DNA of 64,000 nt. It comes from Sphaerothrix epifaneia (GTDB taxonomy: Bacteria > Cyanobacteriota > Cyanobacteriia > Phormidesmidales > Phormidesmidaceae). The position numbers were made by a program, and so were the translations under genes. The DNA is taken from assembly GCF_042788235.1 (NCBI RefSeq), contig NZ_JBHZOL010000105.1, positions 1-64,000 on the forward strand, given 5' to 3'. Below are positions 9,485-18,792 of the stretch, piece after piece; within the stretch, counting starts at the first letter, position 1, and the number at the start of each line of letters is the position of its first letter. The notes under the pieces were generated by a model. That model was not told the origin of the DNA. It saw only the letters and a program-made list of their open reading frames with translations, and ran no database searches.

Positions 9485-9511
9485 TCTATAGTTCTTATGA
9501 TGCAAGTTCAA
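9485..9511 (-). promoter_or_regulatory. Candidate hsp20 promoter
   Basis: On the minus strand a -35-like TTGAAC and a -10-like TATAGA are separated by 15 bases, about 65 bases upstream of the Hsp20 start. The spacing is shorter than the usual 17, so this is tentative. Confidence 0.3.
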
Positions 9512-9593
9512 ACGCGATCGCCCCAGTCCAGAGAACCCTACCCAGAAGTAGAAGTCTCTCACCGAACTGCCACCGTACCGGGGTTACCGAAAT

Positions 9594-9676
9594 CAGCAAC
9601 AGCGTCCCACATCCGCCGCTGACAGCCATGCTTTCTGTTTGCCCTTTGCCCTTAGCTTCTGGCTTTAGCGATCGCC
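9594..9676 (+). repeat. Intergenic repeat, copy C
   Basis: This copy has CCGCTGACAGCC, then a long pyrimidine-rich block of CTTT/CTGTTTGCC elements, and ends GGCTTTAGCGATCGCC. Its left end is less conserved than in copies E to H. Confidence 0.6.
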
Positions 9677-9820
9677 GTTTAGCGGTCGCTGTGCTGCCGG
9701 ATGGTCTTAAGCTGAAGCTGGGTATTCTCAGGGAGAATAGGTGTCGTCCTGAACGAACCTATCCTGAGTGTGTCAGCCTGCCCTTTAACCCCAAGATGGT
9801 TTGAGCCAACCTCCAAACCT

Positions 9821-10825
9821 ATGACAGCAGCTTCTGCTTCTTCCCTTTATTCCCTTGCTGAACTGCCTCAAGTTTCAGTGATTGTGCCTGTCTACAACGG
9901 TGAGCGCGACTTACCCGAACTGCTCCCCCGGCTGATGCAGCAAACCTATCCCCGCGACCGGGTAGCGTACTGGCTGGTAGACAATGCCAGCCGCGATCGC
10001 ACCCCCAGCTTAATTCAAGCAGCCGCGCAGCAAGCTCAGCGTCAGGGCATTCAGTTGCAGTTGCTGCAAGAAACTGACATTCAAAGCGCTTATGCCGCCC
10101 GCAACACCGGGATTCGAGCAGCCCAGGGAGAAATTTTAGCGTTCACCGATGCGGATTGCTACCCACAGCCAGACTGGCTGATAAACCTGGTGCAGCCCTT
10201 CAAACAACCCCAAATTGGCTTAGCTGTAGGCGAAATTGTCGCCTTTCCAGGTCGTAACTGGCTGGAAAAATATGCTGAGCGCAAACAACTTTTGTCGCAG
10301 CGAGACACGCTCGCTCACCCCTTTTGCCCCTACGGACAAACCGCTAACCTGGCTGTAAGGGTCAACGCCTTGGAGCAAGTGGGTTTGTTTCGTCCGCATT
10401 TGACCACGGGAGGAGACGCTGATTTGTGCTGGCGACTGCAACAGGGAGGCTGGCAGCTACAGTTTGTAGAGACGGCTGTAATTCAGCATCGCCATCGCTC
10501 ATCGCTCAAAGAACTCTATAGCCAATGGCACCGTTACGGTCGCTCAAATCGATTTTTACACGAGCTACACGGGGTTGATTTAGCGCGATCGCTAAGTCGC
10601 CAAGAAATTCAACGGCAGCTTTTGCGCTGGTTAGCCAAAGACCTCCCCAAAGCCACGTTTCACTATCTCACGGGCAAAGGCCCAGCGATTGACCTGCTCA
10701 TGACCCCCATTGGTTTATATTGCGCCCGTGCCCGCGACCTGGGGCAGCAAGAGGCTCAACTGCCGGAAGCCGCTCAACAAATTGCCTGGTTATCTGCTTC
10801 TACTGCTGGCAAGGATCTGACATGA
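9821..10825 (+). CDS. Glycosyltransferase family 2
   Basis: This is a GT-A fold inverting glycosyltransferase that uses a nucleotide sugar, probably for surface polysaccharide or glycolipid. The N-terminus shows VSVIVPVYNGERDL, then VDNASRDRT (nucleotide site) and FTDADCYP (metal-binding DxD) about 100 residues in. A GGDADLCWRL acceptor-loop element follows. I chose ATG 9821 (334 residues); an in-frame GTG at 9770 would add 17 residues with no family resemblance. The stop overlaps the next start by four bases (ATGA, 10822-10825), so the two glycosyltransferases are translationally coupled. Confidence 0.85.
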   Translation: MTAASASSLYSLAELPQVSVIVPVYNGERDLPELLPRLMQQTYPRDRVAYWLVDNASRDRTPSLIQAAAQQAQRQGIQLQLLQETDIQSAYAARNTGIRAAQGEILAFTDADCYPQPDWLINLVQPFKQPQIGLAVGEIVAFPGRNWLEKYAERKQLLSQRDTLAHPFCPYGQTANLAVRVNALEQVGLFRPHLTTGGDADLCWRLQQGGWQLQFVETAVIQHRHRSSLKELYSQWHRYGRSNRFLHELHGVDLARSLSRQEIQRQLLRWLAKDLPKATFHYLTGKGPAIDLLMTPIGLYCARARDLGQQEAQLPEAAQQIAWLSASTAGKDLT

Positions 10826-12039
10826 AGATTTTGATGCTGTCTCTCAATACGTTCCCCTATCCGCCTACCTATGGAGGCGCTGAAATTAGAACGTTTAATT
10901 TACTCAAGCATCTACAAGCTCAGCACGAAGTGACGCTACTCACTCACTGCCAGCGCCCCGTTACCACCGCTGAAATTGACGCCCTCCGCCATGAGGTAAC
11001 TCACTTAGAAATTTTACCGTCACCGCCCCAGCCTCAGCCAGCCCGGTCTTTAAGCGGGTTATTACAGCAGGCGGGGCGCTTTGGGCGGTTTCTAACAACA
11101 TCGACTCCTCCGAGCGTGGCCTATCGCTATGTGCCTGCTGTGCAAGACTGGGTCGATCGCGCTGTTGCCAGTCAAAAGTATGACGTTGTGGTTTGTGAGC
11201 ACAGCGTTAACGAAATCTACGTGCGGCCTCACGTTCGCGCTCAACTGCGTACTGTTGTTGACATTCATAGCTCTGTTTATGGTTGGGTGCGTAACCATCT
11301 CGAACAGGGAGCCACTGAAAAGCCGTGGCGCGATCGCCTGTATCTGCCCTTACTGGCTCGCTACGAGCAGCGCTACTGTCGCAAGTTTTCTCGGCTCGTG
11401 GTTACAACACCCGACGATCGGCACCAAATTCTCAAGCTGGTACCAGAAGCCAGCGTTGATATTATTGCCAACGGGGTGGACTTGGCCGCTTTTCCCTACC
11501 GCCACCAAGATCCAGGTGGAGAAAACCTGATTTTCATCGGTGCAATGGACGCCTCTCACAATATTGATGCGGCCTGCTTTTTTGCCCAACAGGTTTTCCC
11601 CCAGATTCGGCAGCGGTATCCAGCCGCAACCCTCAGCCTGGTGGGAGCGCGGCCTGTAGCCAGGGTGCAAGCGCTGGCAGAACTGCCGGGGGTCATTGTT
11701 ACAGGCCGAGTCCCCTCAATGGTGGAGTATTTGCATCAGGCAACGGTTTGTGTGGTGCCGCTGCGGGCGGGTCTGGGTATTAAAAACAAAACGTTAGAAC
11801 CGATGGCAGCAGGTGTACCAATTGTAGGTAGCGATCGCGGTTTAGAAGGACTCAGTGTAGATCAACCGCTGCGAGCATTGCGAGCCAATACACCCGCAGC
11901 CTACATAGCAGCTATTGATCGCCTGTTTGCGGATGCAGCGCTGCGACGCAGCCTCTCGCAAAATGCCCGGGCGATGATTGAGGCTGACTATACTTGGGAA
12001 AAGGCCGGCCAAAAGTATGAGCGGGTGCTATCCTCCTAA
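10822..12039 (+). CDS. Glycosyltransferase family 4
   Basis: This is a GT-B fold retaining glycosyltransferase of 405 residues. The N-terminal domain has a glycine-rich acceptor loop YPPTYGGAEIRT. The C-terminal GT1-type domain has IIANGVDL, LIFIGAMD, VVPLRAGLGIKNKTLEPMAAG (the conserved E-x7-E-like donor-sugar region) and ends with MIEADYTWEK. ATG 10822 overlaps the GT2 stop. The pair probably works in one glycan pathway; the product is not predictable. Confidence 0.87.
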   Translation: MKILMLSLNTFPYPPTYGGAEIRTFNLLKHLQAQHEVTLLTHCQRPVTTAEIDALRHEVTHLEILPSPPQPQPARSLSGLLQQAGRFGRFLTTSTPPSVAYRYVPAVQDWVDRAVASQKYDVVVCEHSVNEIYVRPHVRAQLRTVVDIHSSVYGWVRNHLEQGATEKPWRDRLYLPLLARYEQRYCRKFSRLVVTTPDDRHQILKLVPEASVDIIANGVDLAAFPYRHQDPGGENLIFIGAMDASHNIDAACFFAQQVFPQIRQRYPAATLSLVGARPVARVQALAELPGVIVTGRVPSMVEYLHQATVCVVPLRAGLGIKNKTLEPMAAGVPIVGSDRGLEGLSVDQPLRALRANTPAAYIAAIDRLFADAALRRSLSQNARAMIEADYTWEKAGQKYERVLSS

Positions 12040-12185
12040 GCAGTCCTCTCGCGCGTATCGGGGTGGCGCTACTGGCATAACGGCGATCGCTGTTGTGTTG
12101 GGTTTTCTCATTCAAGCGTCAGCAAGTGCCAAACAGCCTATTTCCTTTTCAACGCCAACTCCCCCGGCGACGGGTACAAATTTGG

Positions 12186-14378
12186 GTGCGATCGCCTCGC
12201 CCAGTTAGTCGGTTGCGGATACTTTGGCAAATCCTGGCTTTGTTGATTTTGGTGAGTGTCGCTGGCCTAACGCTTCAGAGCCTTTGGCTCAGCCTGCGTT
12301 TTATTGTTAATCCCAATACCACTCACTGGATTGAGCGCTACTTACCCCAGGCCAATTCAGGCTTAGGGCAAGCTCAGCCTCAAACCTTGGCCGCTATCGA
12401 AGCTGAACTCGACCAAGCCGGACTCAGTGCAGGCGAAATCATTCAGCTTCAGGCAGCGCCGTCAACAGCCGATTGGTTGCTGCCAGTTTTAACGCCCTCG
12501 CCGCTGTGCCACTCCCCCTGTCAACACCTGGTTGAATTAAGGCTTTATCGGGCTAGCGATCGCAGTGCGGCACCTTTACTGCGGCTCGTCGATCGTCTAG
12601 CGGTGGCTGGCCCTACAGAAGAAACTGCGATCGCGCCGCTGGTTGGCTCAGTTTTAGAGCATCCCGGCTCGGCGCGGCAGTTACCTTTTGACGCGGTTCA
12701 ATTGTTGCCGCCCGTCGAGGGGCAGCAAAACTGGCTCACCCTCCAGGGTCACTGGCAGCGGGGGCAGGTCACTTTGCTCTATGGTCAACTCATTCAGTAC
12801 GATCCAGCGCAGTCGAGGCTGCGAGACTCGCTCGTGTGGAGCAGCCCAACGACGCAAAAACCGTACTGGTTAGATCTAGATGGCGTTGCCCCAGCAGAGT
12901 TGATTATTAACCAAAGTATTGGCCTAGAGCCTCGGTTTGTTGCCTACCGCCTTTCGGGTGGACAATCTTCTCAAATCGCCGTTCGGAGCCAGCCCATTTC
13001 TTTTTTAGAACCCGCTTTGCCCGGATCGTTAATCACCTCTGACTACGGCAAAGCGCTATTACAGGCGCGAAATGGGCTGTGGTCTGCAGCAGCCAAAACC
13101 CTCACCTCTCTTAAACAACAGCTAGGCCAAGCCTGGACAACAGACGCAGAAGCTCAATTAGGGTTAATTCAGCTTCATAGTCAAACCACGCAGCAACAGG
13201 CCGAACGTACCTGGGCCAGCGAAAGTCAGCAAATTTTGGCTGATCTGATGGATGGTCGCTGGAGCAAAGCACTCACCCGACTCGAGCAAACACCAACCGT
13301 TTATAAAGAAGTAGAAACTTTGCTCAAGCAAGATTCTGGCCGCCTGTGGCAGCGGGTAACTACGGCTCTACAGGTGACACCTAATCAGGCCGAAATTCAA
13401 GTTTGGGGCATGTTGATTTTGGCTGCTCAGCAAGATCAAACCACCGCCCAGCGTTGGTTGGCTCGTCAGGATGCCCGACTAGCGGCGCAAAGCCGCTACA
13501 GCCGATTGCTAGTGGCTCTACAGCCCCAGCCTGCTAGCCCCGCCCAGTCAGTCGCCCAAAAGTCGCCAGCAGCAGCGGCGGCGGCTGATACCCTTCCGGT
13601 CGCCACTCAGCCTGTAGCCAGCAGACACTGGAATTTGATGGGGTTTCTCACTGCGCTCTATACGGTTGAGCCGCAAAGCTGGTTTGCCCCAACTGGGCTT
13701 CAGCCCGCCGCCCGCGATGATCAGTGGTATCGAATTCAGATCAATTCGCTGAGTGATGGCTATTCAGGCTGGCAAACGCCGACCGCGACACCCACCTCTC
13801 GGCAAGCGGCAACCCTTTGGCAGCAGTTGGGGTTGAACACGCGTCCGCAGGTAGAGGTTCTTAGAGAAACCGCTACTGGGTTTGAGCTGGCAACCGTTAC
13901 GGTGAAAGGCTTACAAGTACAGGGCGATCGCATTTGGCTATTAGCCACTAGCGGCGATCGCCTAGATTTGTCCCAAGCAGCCCTAGCCCTTTCACCTGAC
14001 CAGCTGACGCTGCTAGAGCCAGCCCAAACGCTAACTCAGCCACCCAACCCCAACACTGCTAGCTGGGTAAAAACGCTGCAGCAAATTGAAAAATCGGAGG
14101 CCGCTAGCCTGCCTGCTCATTTACAATTGCAGACAGTCGATGTCACTGGCGATCGCCAACCTGACGTTCTCGTCACCACCGCCGCCAGTTCAGTCGCCAA
14201 CAGCCTAACGGGACTTTTCATTCTCTCACCCACAGGACAGTTGCTCTATCGCAATCCCGCAGCAACTCAAGCCGTTGCCATCATTCGTGACCGGGCATTG
14301 CCACCCGCCTTGCTATTGCAAGATGCCAGAAACTATCAGCTAGTGCAATGGTCTGAGGCAGATCAAAAGTTTCAATAG
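12186..14378 (+). CDS. Large membrane-anchored protein of unknown function
   Basis: I do not recognise this protein. With GTG 12186 as start it has 730 residues: a short basic N-terminus, one transmembrane helix (about residues 11-35, LALLILVSVAGLTLQSLW), then a large extracytoplasmic or soluble part rich in Gln, Ala, Leu and Trp. A middle helical section (about 300-450) looks TPR-like. An Ala/Pro linker (SPAAAAAADT) separates it from a C-terminal part with repeated G-D-R-x-W/DLS beta segments. The frame stays open to a TTG at 12093, but those residues look like non-coding translation. It follows the glycosyltransferase pair by 146 bases on the same strand. Confidence 0.6.
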   Translation: MRSPRPVSRLRILWQILALLILVSVAGLTLQSLWLSLRFIVNPNTTHWIERYLPQANSGLGQAQPQTLAAIEAELDQAGLSAGEIIQLQAAPSTADWLLPVLTPSPLCHSPCQHLVELRLYRASDRSAAPLLRLVDRLAVAGPTEETAIAPLVGSVLEHPGSARQLPFDAVQLLPPVEGQQNWLTLQGHWQRGQVTLLYGQLIQYDPAQSRLRDSLVWSSPTTQKPYWLDLDGVAPAELIINQSIGLEPRFVAYRLSGGQSSQIAVRSQPISFLEPALPGSLITSDYGKALLQARNGLWSAAAKTLTSLKQQLGQAWTTDAEAQLGLIQLHSQTTQQQAERTWASESQQILADLMDGRWSKALTRLEQTPTVYKEVETLLKQDSGRLWQRVTTALQVTPNQAEIQVWGMLILAAQQDQTTAQRWLARQDARLAAQSRYSRLLVALQPQPASPAQSVAQKSPAAAAAADTLPVATQPVASRHWNLMGFLTALYTVEPQSWFAPTGLQPAARDDQWYRIQINSLSDGYSGWQTPTATPTSRQAATLWQQLGLNTRPQVEVLRETATGFELATVTVKGLQVQGDRIWLLATSGDRLDLSQAALALSPDQLTLLEPAQTLTQPPNPNTASWVKTLQQIEKSEAASLPAHLQLQTVDVTGDRQPDVLVTTAASSVANSLTGLFILSPTGQLLYRNPAATQAVAIIRDRALPPALLLQDARNYQLVQWSEADQKFQ

Positions 14379-14487
14379 CCTCCTTAATCTGAATAACAGT
14401 CATGCGCTTTTTGCATGAGGCACGCTAGAAAGCCTGCCTCAATGTGAATAGTTGCTTATGCTTTAGACAGATCTCGCGGCTCTGCCT

Positions 14488-17460
14488 ATGAAAGTGTCTC
14501 AGCTAGATAAACCTGGGCTGATCTCTACGCAGATTATTGATCGTCAGCCGCTAACCCTCGCAGCCGAATCAACGGTCGCTGACGCGCTGGTAGCGATGGC
14601 TCAATCAGGCAAAAACTACGTCCTGATTCTGGCGGCTCAAACTCTAGTGGGCATTCTCACCGAGCGGGATGTTCTGAGAATGGTGGCTCAGACGCAGACA
14701 TGGACAAATCGCCGCCTGAAAGAGGTGATGACGCGATCGCTGGTGACCTATCCTGCGGTCTCTAAGCCAGACGTTTTTGAGGCTTTAAAGCTGCTACGGC
14801 AACACCAGATTCGCCACTTACCCGTTGTCGATGCCAAGCAGCAGCTCACAGGGCTGATTACTTACGAAACCTTGCAATCGACGTTACAACCGACGGCCTT
14901 ACTGCGCCTCAGAACCGTCCGCGAAGTGATGAATACAGCGGTGCTATGCGCCACCAGCAACGACTCTCTGCTGGCGATCGCAGCTCAAATGTACACCCAT
15001 AAGGCTAGCTGCGTCGTCATCCTTGAGTCTACGGCGGCGGCCACCCGCTGCCCCGTTGGCATTATTACCGAACGCGATATTGTTCAGCTTCAGGCTTTGG
15101 GCACAGACTTTGCCGCCACCCCGGCGCACACAGCCATGAGCTACCCCTTACTGCCGATTCAAGCGCAAGATACCCTCTGGCAGGCTCACCAAGCGATGAC
15201 GCAGCATCGGGTGCGTCGCCTAGTGGTGCGAACTGACTCAGATGGGCTAGCAGGGCTGATTACCCAAACTGAACTTTTGCGATCGCTCGATCCGCTAGAA
15301 CTGTATCAAAATCTGCAAGCTTTAGAAACGCTGGTTCAGCAGCAAACCCAATCGCTCAATCAGTTGAATACTCACCTGCAACAAAAAGTAGACGCTTATC
15401 AAACCCTCAAACAAGAACTTGAGCAAGCCAACCAAGAACTTGAGCAGCGGGTTGCAGAACGCACCGCCGAGCTAGAAGCAGCCAATCTTCTCTTGTGCCA
15501 GCAAATTCAGACCTTGAATCCAGCCGTCAGCCCAGCCCAGCAGCCAAAGCTGTTATCGGCAGCGTGGATAAAATTTTGCTTAAAAGAGATTCCCCTCCCC
15601 CTCCCTCTCGCGACCTGGCTCGATCGCCACCCGATTTATCTAGGAGCCGGATTGACGGCAACCACTATTTGCCTGATTGAAGGGTTGCGTCAGGCAGGTG
15701 TGATGGTACCTGCGCCATTTTTACTGATTATGGTGACGGCTATTCTGACTGCCAGCACTAACGGCCTCTGGGCAGGGTTAGCCAGCACCGGGGTTTGGGC
15801 CATCTATGTTATTTGGGCAGCGCTATTCTCAGTGGGGCCACCTGCACTCTCTGGGGGAGTTGCCCCTGTTAGTTTGGGCATTTTGATGGTTTTACTAGCC
15901 GGATTGCGCCAGGGAATCGAGCGCGATCGCTATCAAGCGCTCAACCAATTGCTCATCTCAACCAACCAAAGCCTCGATCGCCAAATTCAGCGACACACAG
16001 CAACGCTACAAAAAACCAATCAGCAACTCAGGCAAGAGGTGCTAGAGCGCCAGCAGGTAGAAACGGCGCTGCGCGAAAGTGAAACCCGGTTTCGCGTCAC
16101 CTTTGAAAAAGCGGCTGTGGGCATCGTCAATACCAGTCCTCAAGGATATTTCTTGAAGGTGAATCAAAAGTTTTGCGAGATTTTGGGATACACCGCTGCC
16201 GAATTGATTGACCGACACTTTCAAGAGTTCACCTACCCAGCAGATCAGCCGCGAGGGTTGCAAATGCTAGAAAGCATGACCACCGGACAAAAAATCCAAG
16301 GAACCCTCGAAAAGCGTTATGTCAGAAAAGATGGCACCCTCGTTTGGGCCAATCTCACCATCGCAGCCGTCCACAAACCCAATGGTCAGCTAGACTATCA
16401 GGCTGTCATTGTTGAAGATATTAGCGATCGCAAAGAAGCAGAAATTCAACAACAAAATCTAATCGCCATTCTAGAAGCGACGACTGACCTAGTCGGGATG
16501 GCCAGCGTTGAAGGGCAAACGCTTTACGTCAATAAAGCCGGACGGAAGCTATCGGGAGCCGGAGAGTTTGAAGACTTGTCACATATCAACATTACTGACA
16601 TGCACCCCGATTGGGCCTTACAAAAAGTGCAGCAAGAAGGGTTGCCAACTGCCATTCAAACAGGTCACTGGCAGGGAGAAACCGCAATTTTAACCCGCAC
16701 AGGCGAAGAAATTCCCGTCTCTCAAGTGCTCACTGCCCACCGCGATAGTCAAGGACGGTTGCAGTTTTTTTCCACCATCATGCGAGATTTGTCTGAGACT
16801 TATCGCGCTGAACGAGCGCGGCGAGAGGCTGAAACTAAAGCCGTTTTACTGAAAGAAATTCATCATCGAGTTAAAAATAACTTACAGATTGTTTCCGGTA
16901 TTCTCTATCTGCAATCCCGCACTTTAGATCAGCCACAAGCGCTTAAGTCTTTGCAAGATTGTCGCGATCGCGTTGAAGCGATGGCCCTAATTCATGAAAA
17001 GTTTTATGGCTCAGCCAGTCTAGAAGCGATTAGTTTTAATAGCTACATTCGCAGTCTCACCCAGAATCTATTAACCTCTTACTCGGTAGGCAAACAAATT
17101 GAATTAAAGACTGAAATTGAACCTGTTTCGTTCAACATTGACACAGCTATTCCCTGTGGATTGATCATCAACGAACTGGTTGCCAATGCTTTACAACACG
17201 CCTTTTTGGAAAGCTCACAGGGAGAAATTATCGTTAAGTTTAGTATTCAAGCAGAGAAAGATTATGAACTCATTGTTCAAGATAATGGCGTCGGATTTCC
17301 CGCAACAATTGACTTTCAAACGCAGACTTCTATGGGGTTGCGTTTAGTTAGAACCCTGGCGGTAAACCAGCTCAGAGGGACGGTAGAGATTAAGTATCAG
17401 AACGGCACTCTGTTTTGTATTCGATTTCCCATAGATGGGAAAGTTAAGATTACCGCCTGA
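14488..17460 (+). CDS. Multidomain sensor histidine kinase: 4 CBS, coiled coil, membrane segments, 2 PAS, HisKA_2
   Basis: This 990-residue kinase joins adenylate-type sensing to phosphotransfer. Four CBS domains cover about residues 10-270; each ends with a G-(I/L)-(L/I)-T-E-like strand (GILTERDV, GLITYETL, GIITERDI, GLITQTEL). A coiled coil follows (about 280-345), then three or four hydrophobic helices (about 385-475). A second coiled coil leads to PAS domains at about 540-650 and 655-770. The phosphoacceptor is the HisKA_2 motif EIHHRVKNNLQ, then a HATPase with NELVANALQHA and DNGVGFP. HisKA_2 kinases usually signal to stand-alone receivers. The receiver-kinase gene 96 bases downstream is the obvious candidate partner. 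Confidence 0.88.
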   Translation: MKVSQLDKPGLISTQIIDRQPLTLAAESTVADALVAMAQSGKNYVLILAAQTLVGILTERDVLRMVAQTQTWTNRRLKEVMTRSLVTYPAVSKPDVFEALKLLRQHQIRHLPVVDAKQQLTGLITYETLQSTLQPTALLRLRTVREVMNTAVLCATSNDSLLAIAAQMYTHKASCVVILESTAAATRCPVGIITERDIVQLQALGTDFAATPAHTAMSYPLLPIQAQDTLWQAHQAMTQHRVRRLVVRTDSDGLAGLITQTELLRSLDPLELYQNLQALETLVQQQTQSLNQLNTHLQQKVDAYQTLKQELEQANQELEQRVAERTAELEAANLLLCQQIQTLNPAVSPAQQPKLLSAAWIKFCLKEIPLPLPLATWLDRHPIYLGAGLTATTICLIEGLRQAGVMVPAPFLLIMVTAILTASTNGLWAGLASTGVWAIYVIWAALFSVGPPALSGGVAPVSLGILMVLLAGLRQGIERDRYQALNQLLISTNQSLDRQIQRHTATLQKTNQQLRQEVLERQQVETALRESETRFRVTFEKAAVGIVNTSPQGYFLKVNQKFCEILGYTAAELIDRHFQEFTYPADQPRGLQMLESMTTGQKIQGTLEKRYVRKDGTLVWANLTIAAVHKPNGQLDYQAVIVEDISDRKEAEIQQQNLIAILEATTDLVGMASVEGQTLYVNKAGRKLSGAGEFEDLSHINITDMHPDWALQKVQQEGLPTAIQTGHWQGETAILTRTGEEIPVSQVLTAHRDSQGRLQFFSTIMRDLSETYRAERARREAETKAVLLKEIHHRVKNNLQIVSGILYLQSRTLDQPQALKSLQDCRDRVEAMALIHEKFYGSASLEAISFNSYIRSLTQNLLTSYSVGKQIELKTEIEPVSFNIDTAIPCGLIINELVANALQHAFLESSQGEIIVKFSIQAEKDYELIVQDNGVGFPATIDFQTQTSMGLRLVRTLAVNQLRGTVEIKYQNGTLFCIRFPIDGKVKITA

Positions 17461-17556
17461 CCTCAACACAGCGAAACTGGCTGATATCCCCATTGGGAAA
17501 CGTCTTTCATTGGCTTCGGCTGATGCCAAGACCTTACTGAATTCAAATACTGCTCT

Positions 17557-18747
17557 ATGTCTCATCGAATTCTGGTGGTTGAAGATGAAGCAATTACCCG
17601 TGAAGTACTAATCGAACAACTCAGCGACCTGGGCTACGTCGTTGTCGGCGTCACCGCCTTTGGCTCAGAAGCGCTATCCCTGGTAGCGAAAACGCAGCCA
17701 GACATCGTTTTGATGGATATCAAGCTAGGAGAAAACGATGTCGATGGTATTACAGCCGCTAGCTGGATTAAAGAACAATTTTCAGTCCCCATTGTTTATC
17801 TAACCGCCAACGCTGACGCCGACACCCTCGACCGAGCCAAGCTCACCGAGCCGCTTGGCTATATTCTCAAACCTTTTAGTGAGCGATCGCTACAAGCTAG
17901 CATTGAAACGGCTATTTACAATCACCAGCAGATTCAGAAATCCGCCGATTGCAATCAGAAAGCAGCCACTAGCATGCGGCAACTGCTAGAAACCGAAAAA
18001 GAACTTTCTCAACTAAAAGACCGAGTTATTGCCACTATTTCGCACGAATACAAAACTCCTCTAGCGGTGATTTTGTCTTCTTCTGAACTGCTGAGAGAAT
18101 ATCGTCACCGTTTTTCTCCAGAGCAGATTAATAATCACTTTGACGCCATTCGCAATTCCGTTAAACTGCTTTCAGACCTGGTAGAAGAGCTAACTTTCTT
18201 CAAGCAAACGCAATCTAAAGCCTTCGTTTATGATCCCCAGCCGCTTGATCTAGCTGATTTTTGCCAAGACCTCCTGATGTACTACCAGCTCGCCTCCAAT
18301 GGTCGTCATCAGCTCCAGTTAAAAGTTCAGCCCGCTTCGCTCAAACCCGTCCTGCTAGATAAAAAATTATTGCGTTACATCTTGAGCAACCTGCTCAGCA
18401 ACGCGATTAAGTACTCGCCAGCGGGCGGACAGGTTACTTTAAGTTGTGCTCTAGTCGAGCAGCAAATCGTTTTGAGCGTCGCCGACCAAGGCATTGGCAT
18501 CGACCCAGACGACCTTCAGCAACTGTTTAAGCCTTTTTTCCGAGCGCACAACGCCGCAGCAATCAAAGGCACAGGCATGGGGCTAAGCATTGCCAAAAAC
18601 TGCGTTGAACTGCACGGCGGTGAAATTAGGGTTGAAAGTCAACCGCATCAGGGCAGTCTTTTTAGCGTCTATTTGCCGCTAGTTTGGGTCATTGAAGACG
18701 CTACCGAACCCAGCACAAACGCCGATTACCCGGAGCTAAGCAAGTAG
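17557..18747 (+). CDS. Hybrid: N-terminal receiver plus histidine kinase
   Basis: This 396-residue protein has a receiver domain first (1-120; phosphoacceptor Asp54 in LMDIKLG, Lys106 in LKPF), a short coiled linker, then a HisKA dimerisation domain (His163 in ISHEYKTPL) and a HATPase with N-box LSNLLSNAIKYS and G-box GTGMGLSIAKN. Receiver-first kinases take a phosphate from an upstream kinase and change their own activity. The preceding HisKA_2 kinase is on the same strand 96 bases away. No output DNA-binding domain is present, so the final target lies elsewhere. Confidence 0.88.
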   Translation: MSHRILVVEDEAITREVLIEQLSDLGYVVVGVTAFGSEALSLVAKTQPDIVLMDIKLGENDVDGITAASWIKEQFSVPIVYLTANADADTLDRAKLTEPLGYILKPFSERSLQASIETAIYNHQQIQKSADCNQKAATSMRQLLETEKELSQLKDRVIATISHEYKTPLAVILSSSELLREYRHRFSPEQINNHFDAIRNSVKLLSDLVEELTFFKQTQSKAFVYDPQPLDLADFCQDLLMYYQLASNGRHQLQLKVQPASLKPVLLDKKLLRYILSNLLSNAIKYSPAGGQVTLSCALVEQQIVLSVADQGIGIDPDDLQQLFKPFFRAHNAAAIKGTGMGLSIAKNCVELHGGEIRVESQPHQGSLFSVYLPLVWVIEDATEPSTNADYPELSK

Positions 18748-18792
18748 TTTTGGCGCTAGCCGCTCAACGGGCTAAGCCCATCTGCCTCTACC

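Larger units (their letters stand above)
9420..9820. other. Divergent intergenic region hsp20 / glycosyltransferase
   Basis: About 400 bases. It holds the candidate hsp20 promoter, repeat copy C, and then a stretch with direct repeats of gcggtcgct/gcgatcgc type before the glycosyltransferase. No further gene is seen. Confidence 0.45.

Noticed and set aside
9420..9540. CIRCE/HrcA operator for hsp20
   Set aside because: The TTAGCACTC-N9-GAGTGCTAA pattern is absent from the upstream region.
14379..14487. CATGC/GCATG hairpin near 14400 as terminator
   Set aside because: The stem is only five bases and the T run is in the loop rather than after the stem.
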